A stretch of DNA of 33,171 bases, taken from assembly GCA_029548445.1 (NCBI GenBank), contig JAKPNJ010000003.1, positions 1 through 33,171 of the forward strand, read 5' to 3'. Below the pieces are notes generated by a model that made no database searches, was not told where the DNA came from, and saw nothing but the letters and a program-made list of their open reading frames with translations. Origin of the DNA: Bacillota bacterium (GTDB lineage: Bacteria; Bacillota; Clostridia; Saccharofermentanales; UBA5734). A program made the position numbers and the translations under genes. Each line of letters starts with the position of its first letter. The first letter of the stretch is position 1. Positions 25,467 to 32,556 of this stretch are shown one piece after another.

Positions 25467-25838
25467 ATGATTCCTCGTATCTCCGGATCTGAATGGAAAA
25501 TCATGAAAATCCTCTGGACGAAGGATACCGCCACAGTCAACGAGATCCTCGCGGAGTTCTCCGATCCGAAGCCGCCGGCACCCGCCGTCTTTACCTTCCT
25601 CAACCGCCTGACCCGCAAGGGAATCGTGGAAGTGGTGGCGACCTCTCCCCTCAAGCGCTTCCGGGCCATCATGCCCGAAGCGGACTGTGCCCGGAGCGAA
25701 TTCCATTCGCTGCTGGACAAGGTGTTCGACGGGCAGGTCTCCAACCTGGTGGACACGATCGTGGCGGAGGGGCAGCTGGACGATGCGGATGCGAAAAAGC
25801 TCGAGAAGATGCTGAAGGAACGCAAGAAGAAGGCCTGA
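25467..25838 (+). CDS. BlaI/MecI/CopY-family transcriptional repressor
   Basis: The 123-residue protein has the family's winged helix: RISGSEWKIMKILWTKDTAT (about 4-23), VNEILAEF, then the recognition region AVFTFLNRLTRKGIVEV (about 40-56). A C-terminal helical dimerisation part follows (DKVFDGQVSNLVDTIVAEGQ, about 84-103) with a Lys-rich end. Family members repress beta-lactamase, copper or cell-wall genes and are usually inactivated by a BlaR1/MecR1 protease encoded next door. No M56 protease gene lies nearby and the gene is flanked by its own promoter and terminator, so it is an orphan in this window. The targets are unknown. AAAGGAGG precedes the ATG by about 8 bases. Confidence 0.88.
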   Translation: MIPRISGSEWKIMKILWTKDTATVNEILAEFSDPKPPAPAVFTFLNRLTRKGIVEVVATSPLKRFRAIMPEADCARSEFHSLLDKVFDGQVSNLVDTIVAEGQLDDADAKKLEKMLKERKKKA

Positions 25839-25866
25839 TGGGCGGACTTCGTCCTTTCGGGATCCT

Positions 25867-25895
25867 CCGGCCCCGCGAAAGCGGGGCCGGTTTTT
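25867..25895 (+). terminator. Intrinsic terminator after the BlaI-type gene
   Basis: CCGGCCCCGC (25867-25876), a GAAA tetraloop, and GCGGGGCCGG (25881-25890) form a perfect 10-base-pair stem followed directly by TTTTT. It lies 29 bases after the stop. Confidence 0.93.
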
Positions 25896-25940
25896 CGCCC
25901 GGGCATCCGGCCTGACCGGCACCGGGACCATCGAAGCATT

Positions 25941-25981
25941 GAAATATCCGAGAAATATCGAGAAATCCGGAGATCCGTCGA
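25941..25981 (+). repeat. Helically phased degenerate repeats upstream of the rplM promoter
   Basis: Four related units starting at 25941, 25952, 25962 and 25972 (GAAATATCCGA, GAAATATCGA, GAAATCCGGA, GATCCGTCGA) recur every 10-11 bases and end about 19 bases before the -35. The A-rich starts fall on one face of the helix. This could be an UP-like or bent segment; no binding protein is known here. Confidence 0.5.
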
Positions 25982-25999
25982 TCTATTTTGAAATGATGG

Positions 26000-26028
26000 T
26001 TGACAGGGTCCGGCCCGGTCGCTATGAT
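26000..26028 (+). promoter_or_regulatory. Strong sigma-A promoter of rplM-rpsI
   Basis: A perfect TTGACA and TATGAT (5 of 6) are 17 bases apart, 60 bases before the rplM ATG. The leader of about 54 bases could carry an L13-type autoregulatory structure, but I cannot identify one by eye. Confidence 0.82.
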
Positions 26029-26087
26029 GGGGAAGCACTGTCAGGATGGCTCCGGCATCGTGGGCCAGGAACGGGAGGAACCGACCG

Positions 26088-26522
26088 ATGAAGACCTATG
26101 TGGCCACCCCGTCGACGATCGAGCGAAAGTGGTATGTCGTCGATGCGGAAGGCAGGACGCTGGGCCGCCTGGCCAGCGAAGTGGCAAAGATCCTGAAAGG
26201 GAAGAACAAGCCCTCGTACACCCCTTTCCTTGATACCGGCGACTACGTGATCGTGGTCAACGCCGACAAGGTCGTCGTAACCGGCGGCAAGGAAGAGGAC
26301 AAGTTCTACCGGCACCATACGGGCTATCCCGGAGGGCTCAAGGAAATCAGCTACCGCCACTTGATGAAGAAGAAGCCCACCCGTGTTTTCGAGCTGGCCG
26401 TCAAGGGAATGATGCCCAAGAACGCCCTGGGCCGCGCCATGTACCGCAAGCTGAAGGTGTATGCCGGACCCGTCCACGAGCACCAGGCCCAGAAGCCCGA
26501 GACGCTCGTGCTCGACGTCTGA
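26088..26522 (+). CDS. rplM: 50S ribosomal protein L13
   Basis: L13 is an early assembly protein of the large subunit. The 144-residue product opens [20 protein letters not shown] and contains [30 protein letters not shown] and the signature [20 protein letters not shown]. The ATG at 26088 follows GGGAGGAA by 7 bases and gives the normal L13 start. An in-frame ATG at 26046 would add 14 residues not found in the family. rpsI follows in the conserved rplM-rpsI pair, and transcription is from the promoter at 26000. Confidence 0.97.
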   Translation: MKTYVATPSTIERKWYVVDAEGRTLGRLASEVAKILKGKNKPSYTPFLDTGDYVIVVNADKVVVTGGKEEDKFYRHHTGYPGGLKEISYRHLMKKKPTRVFELAVKGMMPKNALGRAMYRKLKVYAGPVHEHQAQKPETLVLDV

Positions 26523-26542
26523 TGGATGGAGGCAGGAAAACC

Positions 26543-26956
26543 ATGGCGACGAAAACCTCGAAAGCGACCCGCATCTTCTTCTACGGCACAGGCCGGCGCA
26601 AGAACGCCGTCGCCTGCGTCCGCATCCTTCCCGGCAAAGGCGCCATCACCGTCAACGGACGCGACCTGGACGACTACTTCGGGCTCGAAACCCTGAAGAT
26701 CATCGTCCGGCAGCCCCTGGCCGTCACGGCCACCACCGACCAGTTCGACGTGGTGTGCAAGGCCTTGGGCGGCGGCCTGTCCGGCCAGGCCGGCGCCATC
26801 CGGCTGGGCATCGCCCGGGCCCTGATCAAGGCCGAGCCCGCCCTTCGTCCCGCCCTGAAGAAAAACGGCTACCTGACCCGGGATCCCAGGATGAAGGAGC
26901 GCAAAAAGTACGGTCTCAAGAAGGCCCGCCGCGCGTCCCAGTTCTCCAAGCGCTGA
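26543..26956 (+). CDS. rpsI: 30S ribosomal protein S9
   Basis: S9 binds 16S rRNA near the P site, and its C-terminal tail contacts tRNA. The 137-residue protein has [20 protein letters not shown] near the start, [19 protein letters not shown], the [18 protein letters not shown] block, and the invariant end QFSKR. A TGATG overlap with the rplM stop offers an ATG at 26522, but the ATG at 26543 matches the family and has GGAGG about 10 bases upstream. The two genes are cotranscribed and followed by a terminator-like hairpin. Confidence 0.97.
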   Translation: MATKTSKATRIFFYGTGRRKNAVACVRILPGKGAITVNGRDLDDYFGLETLKIIVRQPLAVTATTDQFDVVCKALGGGLSGQAGAIRLGIARALIKAEPALRPALKKNGYLTRDPRMKERKKYGLKKARRASQFSKR

Positions 26957-26985
26957 TCCCAGAATCTCCGCGATCCGACGCAACC

Positions 26986-27028
26986 GGACGGGACGAGGCC
27001 TGACCTTCGTCCCGTCCGCGTCTTGTTC
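26986..27028 (+). terminator. Terminator-like hairpin after rpsI
   Basis: GGACGGGACG (26986-26995) and CGTCCCGTCC (27008-27017) form a perfect 10-base-pair stem with a 12-base loop that can extend the pairing by a few bases. It is followed by GCGTCTTGTT, a weak T-tract. It lies 29 bases after the S9 stop. Confidence 0.65.
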
Positions 27029-27084
27029 GGCACCCATGCGGACGTCCGGTACCAACCGGCCATCCCCTGAAAGGAGAGTCTCCC

Positions 27085-28260
27085 ATGATCCTCATTCGGA
27101 ACGGACGGGTCCTGACCATGGAACACCGAGCGGTGTACGATCCCGGTTATGTCCTCGTGGACGGGGAACGGATCCTGTCGGTGGGGCCCGGCGACGGCCC
27201 GCCGGACCTTGTGGCCGGCCCGGACGACCGGGTGGTGGACGCACAGGGCGGCACCATCCTGCCGGGCTTCGTCGAAGCCCATTGCCATGTGGGCCTGTGG
27301 GAGGACGGATCCGGCTGGGAAGGCGAGGACGGCAACGAGACGTCCCAGCCCGTGACGCCCCATCTCCGGGCCCTGGACGCCATTACCCCCATGGACCGCT
27401 GTTTCCGGGAAGCCCTGGCGGGCGGCGTCACCACCGTCATGACCGGCCCCGGCAGCGCCAACGTGCTGTCGGGCCAGTTCGCCCTGCTGAAGAACCGGCC
27501 GTCCTCGGTGGACCGCATGGTGATGCGGGCGCCCGCGGCCATGAAGGCCGCCCTGGGGGAGAATCCGAAAAAGGCCCACGGCAAGGCCCGGAACGTGGCG
27601 CCCATGACCCGCATGGGCAATGCCGCGCTGCTGCGGGAAGCCCTGGCCGCCGCCGCAAACTACCGGGACCGGAAAGCCGCGGGGAAGGACCCCGAGTACA
27701 ACGCCCGCTGGGAAGCCCTTCTCCCGGTGCTGTCCCGGGACCTGCCCCTGAAGGTCCACGCCCATCGGGCCGACGACATCCTGACGGCCGTCCGGATCTG
27801 CCGGGAGTTCGATCTCCGGTATACCCTGGAACACGTCACGGAAGGCTACCTGGTGGTAGACATGCTGGCCGGTCCGGAGGCGGGTCGTCTCGAGGGCATC
27901 GTCACGGGCCCGCTCCTGACCGACCGGAGCAAGCCTGAACTCAAGCGGGCCGATATCCGGAATCCCGCCATCCTGGCCGCTGCCGGACTGCCGGTGGCCA
28001 TCATGACCGACCACCCCGTGACGCCTCTCCAGTATCTCCCGGTCACCGCCGCCGTGGCGGTCCGGGAGGGGATGGACGAATGGGCCGCCCTGGAAGCCAT
28101 TACCATCGTGCCGGCCAGGATCCTCGGGGTTGCCGACCGGGTCGGGAGCCTGGCCCCCGGCAAGGACGCCGACGTGGTGGTCATGACGGGACACCCGTTC
28201 CTCGTGTCGTCCCGGGTGCGGATGACCCTGGTGTCCGGACAGCCGGCCTACGAGGCATGA
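27085..28260 (+). CDS. Amidohydrolase family protein, imidazolonepropionase-like
   Basis: The 391-residue cytosolic enzyme belongs to the metal-dependent amidohydrolase superfamily. An N-terminal beta-sandwich strand (ILIRNGRVLTMEH) precedes the barrel. Metal-site motifs are H-x-H at His66/His68 (FVEAHCHVGLWEDG), HAHRAD after LPLKV, LEHVTEG, and Asp in IMTDHPVTP. The C-terminal SLAPGKDADVVVMTGHPF closes the beta-sandwich. This order fits the imidazolonepropionase/prolidase-like group, but no other histidine-degradation gene is near, so the substrate is unknown. AAAGGAG lies about 7 bases before the ATG. The stop overlaps tsaE by 4 bases (ATGA), a linkage that may reflect cotranscription rather than shared function. 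Confidence 0.85.
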   Translation: MILIRNGRVLTMEHRAVYDPGYVLVDGERILSVGPGDGPPDLVAGPDDRVVDAQGGTILPGFVEAHCHVGLWEDGSGWEGEDGNETSQPVTPHLRALDAITPMDRCFREALAGGVTTVMTGPGSANVLSGQFALLKNRPSSVDRMVMRAPAAMKAALGENPKKAHGKARNVAPMTRMGNAALLREALAAAANYRDRKAAGKDPEYNARWEALLPVLSRDLPLKVHAHRADDILTAVRICREFDLRYTLEHVTEGYLVVDMLAGPEAGRLEGIVTGPLLTDRSKPELKRADIRNPAILAAAGLPVAIMTDHPVTPLQYLPVTAAVAVREGMDEWAALEAITIVPARILGVADRVGSLAPGKDADVVVMTGHPFLVSSRVRMTLVSGQPAYEA

Positions 28261-28865
28261 AACCGGACGCCGGGGGAGCCGTCGGAATCCGGGTCGGAAG
28301 CCGCCGCCAGACCGTGGCGGTGGGGGAAGCCCTGGCCGCCTGCCTGCGGGCCGGCGATCTCGTGGCCCTGGACGGGGACCTGGGGGCGGGAAAAACCGCC
28401 ATGGCGGAGGGCATCGCCCGGGGCCTGGGCGTACGGGGGCCGGTGGCCAGCCCGACGTTCTCGCTGCTCCACCCCCACCCGGCGGGCCGACCGGGGGGAC
28501 TGGCCCTGTATCATGCCGACGCCTATCGCCTGAACCATCCGGACGAATTCGGGGAAGCGGGGCTGGACGATATCCTGTACCAGGGCGGTGTCACCCTGGT
28601 CGAGTGGGCTTCCCTCCTGGACGGGGTCCTGCCGGCCGACCGGATCCGGGTCGATCTCCTCCAAGTCTGCGACGACGAATTCCGGAGCGGGATGCCGGAC
28701 GAAACCCCGGACAGGACCGGTGAGGAACCCCGGTGGATCCGGATCCGATGGCCCGCCGGCCGGGAGGACGACCGGGAGGTCTTCCTGTCCCGGCTGTCCG
28801 CCCTGCCCGACGGGGCGGACCTGGCCCCGGGCGAGGCCGGGAACGGGGAGAGGGGGACGCCATGA
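28257..28865 (+). CDS. tsaE: tRNA threonylcarbamoyladenosine biosynthesis ATPase TsaE
   Basis: TsaE is the ATPase that cycles the TsaB-TsaD complex in forming t6A at position 37 of ANN-decoding tRNAs. The 202-residue protein has Walker A GDLGAGKT at about 40-47, VASPTFSLLHPH, LYHADAYRLNHPDEF and LVEWASLL, all diagnostic. The usual length is about 150-160; the extra residues form an Asp/Glu/Arg-rich C-terminal tail from about 150 on with no recognised domain. The ATG overlaps the amidohydrolase stop and the gene's own stop overlaps the tsaB-rimI ATG, so translation is probably coupled. Confidence 0.93.
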   Translation: MKPDAGGAVGIRVGSRRQTVAVGEALAACLRAGDLVALDGDLGAGKTAMAEGIARGLGVRGPVASPTFSLLHPHPAGRPGGLALYHADAYRLNHPDEFGEAGLDDILYQGGVTLVEWASLLDGVLPADRIRVDLLQVCDDEFRSGMPDETPDRTGEEPRWIRIRWPAGREDDREVFLSRLSALPDGADLAPGEAGNGERGTP

Positions 28866-30136
28866 TCCTGCTGGCCCTGGATACGTCCACCGATCACCTG
28901 TCCGTAGCCCTGCTCCAGGACGGCCGGGTCCTGGCCGAACAGGCCGGAACAGGGGACCGGAACCATGCCATGACCCTGATGGCGGCCATCCGGGATGTGC
29001 TGGACCGGGCCGGCCTGTCATTAACCCATGTGGATGCCTTCGCCTGCACCACGGGTCCCGGTTCCTACACCGGCATCCGGATCGGGCTGGCCACGGTCAA
29101 GGGCATGGCCTTTCCGCACCGTCGCCCTGCCTGCGGCGTGTCCTCCCTGGAGACGCTGGCGTTCGCCCATCGGCCGGGACGGCCCGGACAACCGATCCTG
29201 GCGGTGATCGAGGCCCGGAACGGCCGGGTGTACGCCGCCGCCTGGCTGGATGGCACCGACGGCCTCGGCCCGGTCCTGCTGCCTCCGGCCAACGAGTCGC
29301 CCGACGGGCTGGCGGACCGGCTGTCGGAGATCCTGTCCAGGATGGCACCCCCGGACGGGCCCCTGGTCCTGTGCGGCCTGTATGGCCCGTCCCTGGCGGA
29401 TCGGATTCGGGAGCGTCTTGTCTGGCCCTCCGAACCCTCATCCGCCCCGGGACCCGTCCCCGGCTGCAGGCCCGGGGTGCTGCCCCTGCCCCCGACCGCG
29501 CCCTCGGCCGCCGTTTGCGGCCTCCTGGCCCATGTTCGCTTCCGGGACCTGCCGGCGGCGGATCGCCCGGTCCTGTTCCCCCCGGACGCCCTGTCCGCCC
29601 TGTACCTGGCCTCGACCCAGCCCCGGCGCCGGGAACCATCCCCTGACGTGTCATTGCGGTCATTCCGTGAAGGCGACCTCCAGGCCCTGGCGGAGCTGGA
29701 GCGCCGCTGTTTCGCCATCCCCTGGAGCCGGGAGGCCCTGGCCGCCACCTTCCTCCACGGGGATGGCCGTGCGACCGTCGCCGTATCGGAAACCGGGGCT
29801 GTTCTCGGCTATATCGGCGTCCGTCCCCTGCCTGACGCCCTGGAGATCCTGAATCTCGCTGTGGCGCCGGAAGTCCGCCGAACCGGCATCGCCAGGCGTC
29901 TCCTGGCCGGGGCCGATGCAGAGGCCGCCACCCTGGGGCGGCCGACGGTCCTTCTGGAGGTCCGCGACGGCAATCTCCCGGCCCGGCAGCTGTACCGATC
30001 CGCCGGATTCCTGGAAACGGGCCGCCGCCGCCGGTATTACGCCGATACGGGGGAAGACGCCATCCTCATGCAGAAGACGCCGGCTTTCCCCCCGAATGCC
30101 CAGGGGGGAGACAGGGCGCAGGGGGGCTGTCATTGA
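28862..30136 (+). CDS. Fusion of TsaB (t6A synthesis) and RimI-type N-acetyltransferase
   Basis: One 424-residue frame joins two proteins usually encoded by adjacent genes. Residues about 1-255 are TsaB, the non-catalytic platform of the t6A complex: ILLALDTSTDHLSVALLQDG, TTGPGSYTGIRIGLATVKG, and the later PPDALSALYLASTQPR. A Pro-rich loop lies at about 188-215. Residues about 262-410 are a GNAT acetyltransferase of the RimI type: LRSFREGDLQALAELE, IPWSREAL, LNLAVAPEVRRTGIARRLL (acetyl-CoA loop) and NLPARQLYRSAGF. RimI acetylates the N terminus of S18. TsaB-RimI fusions are known in several lineages. tsaD is not in the window. The stop lies inside the -35 of the next promoter. Confidence 0.92.
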   Translation: MILLALDTSTDHLSVALLQDGRVLAEQAGTGDRNHAMTLMAAIRDVLDRAGLSLTHVDAFACTTGPGSYTGIRIGLATVKGMAFPHRRPACGVSSLETLAFAHRPGRPGQPILAVIEARNGRVYAAAWLDGTDGLGPVLLPPANESPDGLADRLSEILSRMAPPDGPLVLCGLYGPSLADRIRERLVWPSEPSSAPGPVPGCRPGVLPLPPTAPSAAVCGLLAHVRFRDLPAADRPVLFPPDALSALYLASTQPRRREPSPDVSLRSFREGDLQALAELERRCFAIPWSREALAATFLHGDGRATVAVSETGAVLGYIGVRPLPDALEILNLAVAPEVRRTGIARRLLAGADAEAATLGRPTVLLEVRDGNLPARQLYRSAGFLETGRRRRYYADTGEDAILMQKTPAFPPNAQGGDRAQGGCH

Positions 30137-30162
30137 CAATCCACCGGATCGATCCCTATACT
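30133..30162 (+). promoter_or_regulatory. Promoter of the HPr-like gene
   Basis: A perfect TTGACA (30133-30138, overlapping the TGA of the upstream gene), an 18-base spacer and TATACT (5 of 6) lie about 75 bases before the HPr-like ATG. The match is strong for this GC-rich sequence. Confidence 0.72.
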
Positions 30163-30236
30163 TGATGTCGACGGACGGATCGGCGGAGCGGCCAACGGCG
30201 CCGCAAGCAGGCCACGCGAAGTCGGGAGGTTCTCGG

Positions 30237-30497
30237 ATGGTAACCAGGAAAGTGGTGTTCCACTGCGACGAGTCGCTGCACATGAAGATCGTGGCGATCC
30301 TGATCCAGAAGGCGTCAACATACCGCTCCAGTGTCTGGCTCGGACGGGGAGACCGGCGGGCCAACGCCAAGAGCCTCCTGGGCGTCATGTCCCTGGGACT
30401 CGAACCCATGTGCGACGTCGACGTAACCGTGGAGGGTCCCGACGAGGAGGAGGCCCTCGACGCCATCTGCCGCTACCTCGAGAAACCGGAGACCTGA
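30237..30497 (+). CDS. HPr-family protein with altered His15 motif
   Basis: The 86-residue protein aligns end to end with HPr/Crh without gaps in the key regions. His15 is present in SLHMKIVAILIQKAS, but the usual H-A-R-P-A reads H-M-K-I-V, so the Arg17 that stabilises phospho-His and the following Pro are lost. The regulatory Ser46 region is well kept (NAKSLLGVMSLGL), and the C terminus GPDEEEALDAICRYLE is typical. This suggests a regulatory protein phosphorylated on Ser46 rather than an efficient PTS phosphocarrier; that is inference. The ATG at 30237 is fixed by GGGAGG 7 bases upstream. It has its own promoter and precedes uvrC; the HPr kinase gene is often found near uvrC in Bacillota, but none is within the window. 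Confidence 0.85.
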   Translation: MVTRKVVFHCDESLHMKIVAILIQKASTYRSSVWLGRGDRRANAKSLLGVMSLGLEPMCDVDVTVEGPDEEEALDAICRYLEKPET

Positions 30498-30518
30498 CGG
30501 TCGGACGGCTCGACCGTC
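30496..30518 (+). other. Hairpin overlapping the HPr-like stop codon
   Basis: GACGGTCG (30496-30503) and CGACCGTC (30511-30518) form an 8-base-pair stem with a 7-base loop. A C-rich stretch rather than Ts follows, so it is not a standard terminator. Confidence 0.4.
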
Positions 30519-30533
30519 CCCGGCCCCCCGCCC

Positions 30534-32555
30534 ATGAACCCTGAAGCGATGCCCTTCGACGCCCGGCTGGACCTGGTTCCGGAAAAGCCGGGCGTCTACC
30601 TGATGAAAGACGCCGGCGGCACTGTGCTCTACGTGGGCAAGGCGGTGTCGCTGCGCAGCCGGCTCCGCAGCTACTTCGTCCCCAATCCCCGGGTGACGCC
30701 CCGGATCCTGGCCATGATCCAGCGGGTTCGGGACCTGGAGACCCTGGTCTGCGGCACGGAACTGGAAGCCCTGATCCTCGAGTGCAACCTGATCAAGCGA
30801 TACCAGCCCCGCTACAACATCCTGCTTCGGGACGACAAGGAATATCCCTACATCCGCGTGACCCTCAACGAAGCCTATCCCCGGGTACTCAAGGCCTTCC
30901 ACATCGGTCCCGACGCGGCGGAGGGCGCCCGGTACTACGGCCCATACCCCGGCGGAACCCTTCGGGATGCCCTGGAGACCCTCAAGCGGCTTTTTCCAAT
31001 GAAGACCTGCCGCCGGGTCCTGCCCCGGGACATCGGCAAGGAGCGACCCTGCCTCAATTACCACATCGGCCGCTGCCTCGGCCCCTGCCAGGGATCCGTG
31101 TCCCGGGACGCCTACCTGGAATCGATCCATGCCATCTGCCGCTTCCTGGAAGGCCGGACGGCAGGGCTTCGGGAGGACCTGGCCCGGCGCATGCGGGAGG
31201 CGTCCGACGCGATGGCCTACGAGCAGGCGGCCCTGTTCCGGGACCGGCTGGCCTCCCTGGACCGTCTCCTGGAACGGCAATCGGCCGTGACCCGCCGGGA
31301 CCGGGACTGCGACGTGTTTGGCTTCGGCCGGAACGGCGCCGAAGCCTGCCTGATGCGGCTGGAAGTCCGCGAAGGGCGGATCGTGGGCCACGGTGCCTTC
31401 TTTGTGGAGGATGAGGGGTCGGACCCCGGCGACATCGCCGCCGCCCTGCTGGTCCAGTATTACGCCTCTGCGCCCAGGATTCCCCCCGAAATCCTCGTGC
31501 CGGCCCTGCCGGAAGCCCCGGAGGACGCCACCCTGGCTTCCTGGCTGTCCGACCGGGCCGACACCCGGATCCGGATCCGCGTGCCCAGGCGGGGGCCGGA
31601 TACCGACCTGTTGAAGATGGCGGAGAACAACGCCCGGGAAGCCCTGACCCGTCGGACGCTCCTGTCGGGCGGCGAGGGGGCCTCCCGGATGGCGGTCGAG
31701 GAGCTCGGGCGACGGCTGGGTCTCCTGCGGGCACCCGCCCGGATCGAGGCCTACGACATCGCCCATGTGGCCGGCGATTCCCCGGCGGCGTCCATGGTCG
31801 TCTTCCAGGACGGCCGGCCCCTCCGGTCGGGATACAGGACCTTCCGGGTCCGGGAGGCTGGTGCCGGGGACGACCCCGCCTCGATCCACGAAGCCGTGCT
31901 CCGGAGGATCCGGCGGCTGTCCGACCCGGAGTTCGGCCCGGTGCCGGACCTGGTCCTGGTGGACGGCGGACCGGCCCAGGTCCAGGCGGTCCTGAAGGCA
32001 CTGGAGGGGGCCGCCCCGGAAACCGCGGCGTCCGTGGCCGTGGCCGGCATGGTCAAGGATGCCCGGCATCGGACCCGGGGGCTCGTGCTGCCGGATGGCA
32101 GGCTCCTCGACCTGCGACGGGGCGGGAGCCCCGATGCCGAGAAGGCCGGGCCGACCGGGCCAACCGGGCCAACCGGGCCGACCGGGCCAACCGGGCCGAC
32201 CGGGCCGACCGGGCCGACCGGGCCGATGGGGGCGGCCGGAACGGACGAACCGGACGACGGCCTGGACCGGGAGACCCGGCTGCGGCTTCTTCGCCTGGTG
32301 ACCGCCATCCAGGAGGAAGCCCACCGGTTCGCGGGGCGGTATCACAGCCGGCTCCGCACCGCCCGGCATTTGCGCTATTCGCTGGAGGACATTCCCGGGG
32401 TGGGGCCGTCCCGGCGAAAACGTCTCCTCTCCCGTTTCGGCACGTTGAAGGCCCTGTCGGAAGCCCCGCTGGAGGCCATCGCTTCCACGCCGGGCATCCC
32501 CGGACCCGTGGCGGAGCGCATCCACAACCGATTCCACCCGCCAGGGGAGGACTGA
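30534..32555 (+). CDS. uvrC: Excinuclease ABC subunit C with a collagen-like insert
   Basis: UvrC makes both incisions in nucleotide excision repair. The 673-residue protein has the GIY-YIG nuclease (PGVYLMKDAGG, VLYVGKAVSLRSRLRSYF), the four-Cys segment RPCLNYHIGRCLGPC, a UVR motif (AYEQAALFRDRLASL), the RNase H-like nuclease (EAYDIAHVAGDSPAASMVV, LVLVDGGPAQVQ) and C-terminal helix-hairpin-helix motifs (DIPGVGPSRRKRLL, TPGIPGPVAERI). Residues about 539-565 are eight Gly-Pro-Thr triplets and one Gly-Pro-Met, inserted between the RNase H-like domain and the conserved IQEEAHRFAGRYH. Catalytic residues around it are intact. The ATG at 30534 has no clear Shine-Dalgarno; 30549 is an alternative start. 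Confidence 0.95.
   Translation: MNPEAMPFDARLDLVPEKPGVYLMKDAGGTVLYVGKAVSLRSRLRSYFVPNPRVTPRILAMIQRVRDLETLVCGTELEALILECNLIKRYQPRYNILLRDDKEYPYIRVTLNEAYPRVLKAFHIGPDAAEGARYYGPYPGGTLRDALETLKRLFPMKTCRRVLPRDIGKERPCLNYHIGRCLGPCQGSVSRDAYLESIHAICRFLEGRTAGLREDLARRMREASDAMAYEQAALFRDRLASLDRLLERQSAVTRRDRDCDVFGFGRNGAEACLMRLEVREGRIVGHGAFFVEDEGSDPGDIAAALLVQYYASAPRIPPEILVPALPEAPEDATLASWLSDRADTRIRIRVPRRGPDTDLLKMAENNAREALTRRTLLSGGEGASRMAVEELGRRLGLLRAPARIEAYDIAHVAGDSPAASMVVFQDGRPLRSGYRTFRVREAGAGDDPASIHEAVLRRIRRLSDPEFGPVPDLVLVDGGPAQVQAVLKALEGAAPETAASVAVAGMVKDARHRTRGLVLPDGRLLDLRRGGSPDAEKAGPTGPTGPTGPTGPTGPTGPTGPTGPMGAAGTDEPDDGLDRETRLRLLRLVTAIQEEAHRFAGRYHSRLRTARHLRYSLEDIPGVGPSRRKRLLSRFGTLKALSEAPLEAIASTPGIPGPVAERIHNRFHPPGED
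32148..32228 (+). repeat. Nine 9-base tandem repeats inside uvrC
   Basis: Units of GGGCCRACC start every 9 bases from 32148; eight fit (R is A or G) and the ninth ends ATG. They encode the Gly-Pro-Thr collagen-like stretch. A 9-base unit keeps the frame whatever the copy number, so length changes would alter the linker but not disrupt UvrC. Confidence 0.95.
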
Positions 32556-32556
32556 C

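Noticed and set aside
26046-26087. N-terminal extension of L13 from the ATG at 26046
   Set aside because: The extra 14 residues are not part of the family and the Shine-Dalgarno is placed for the ATG at 26088.
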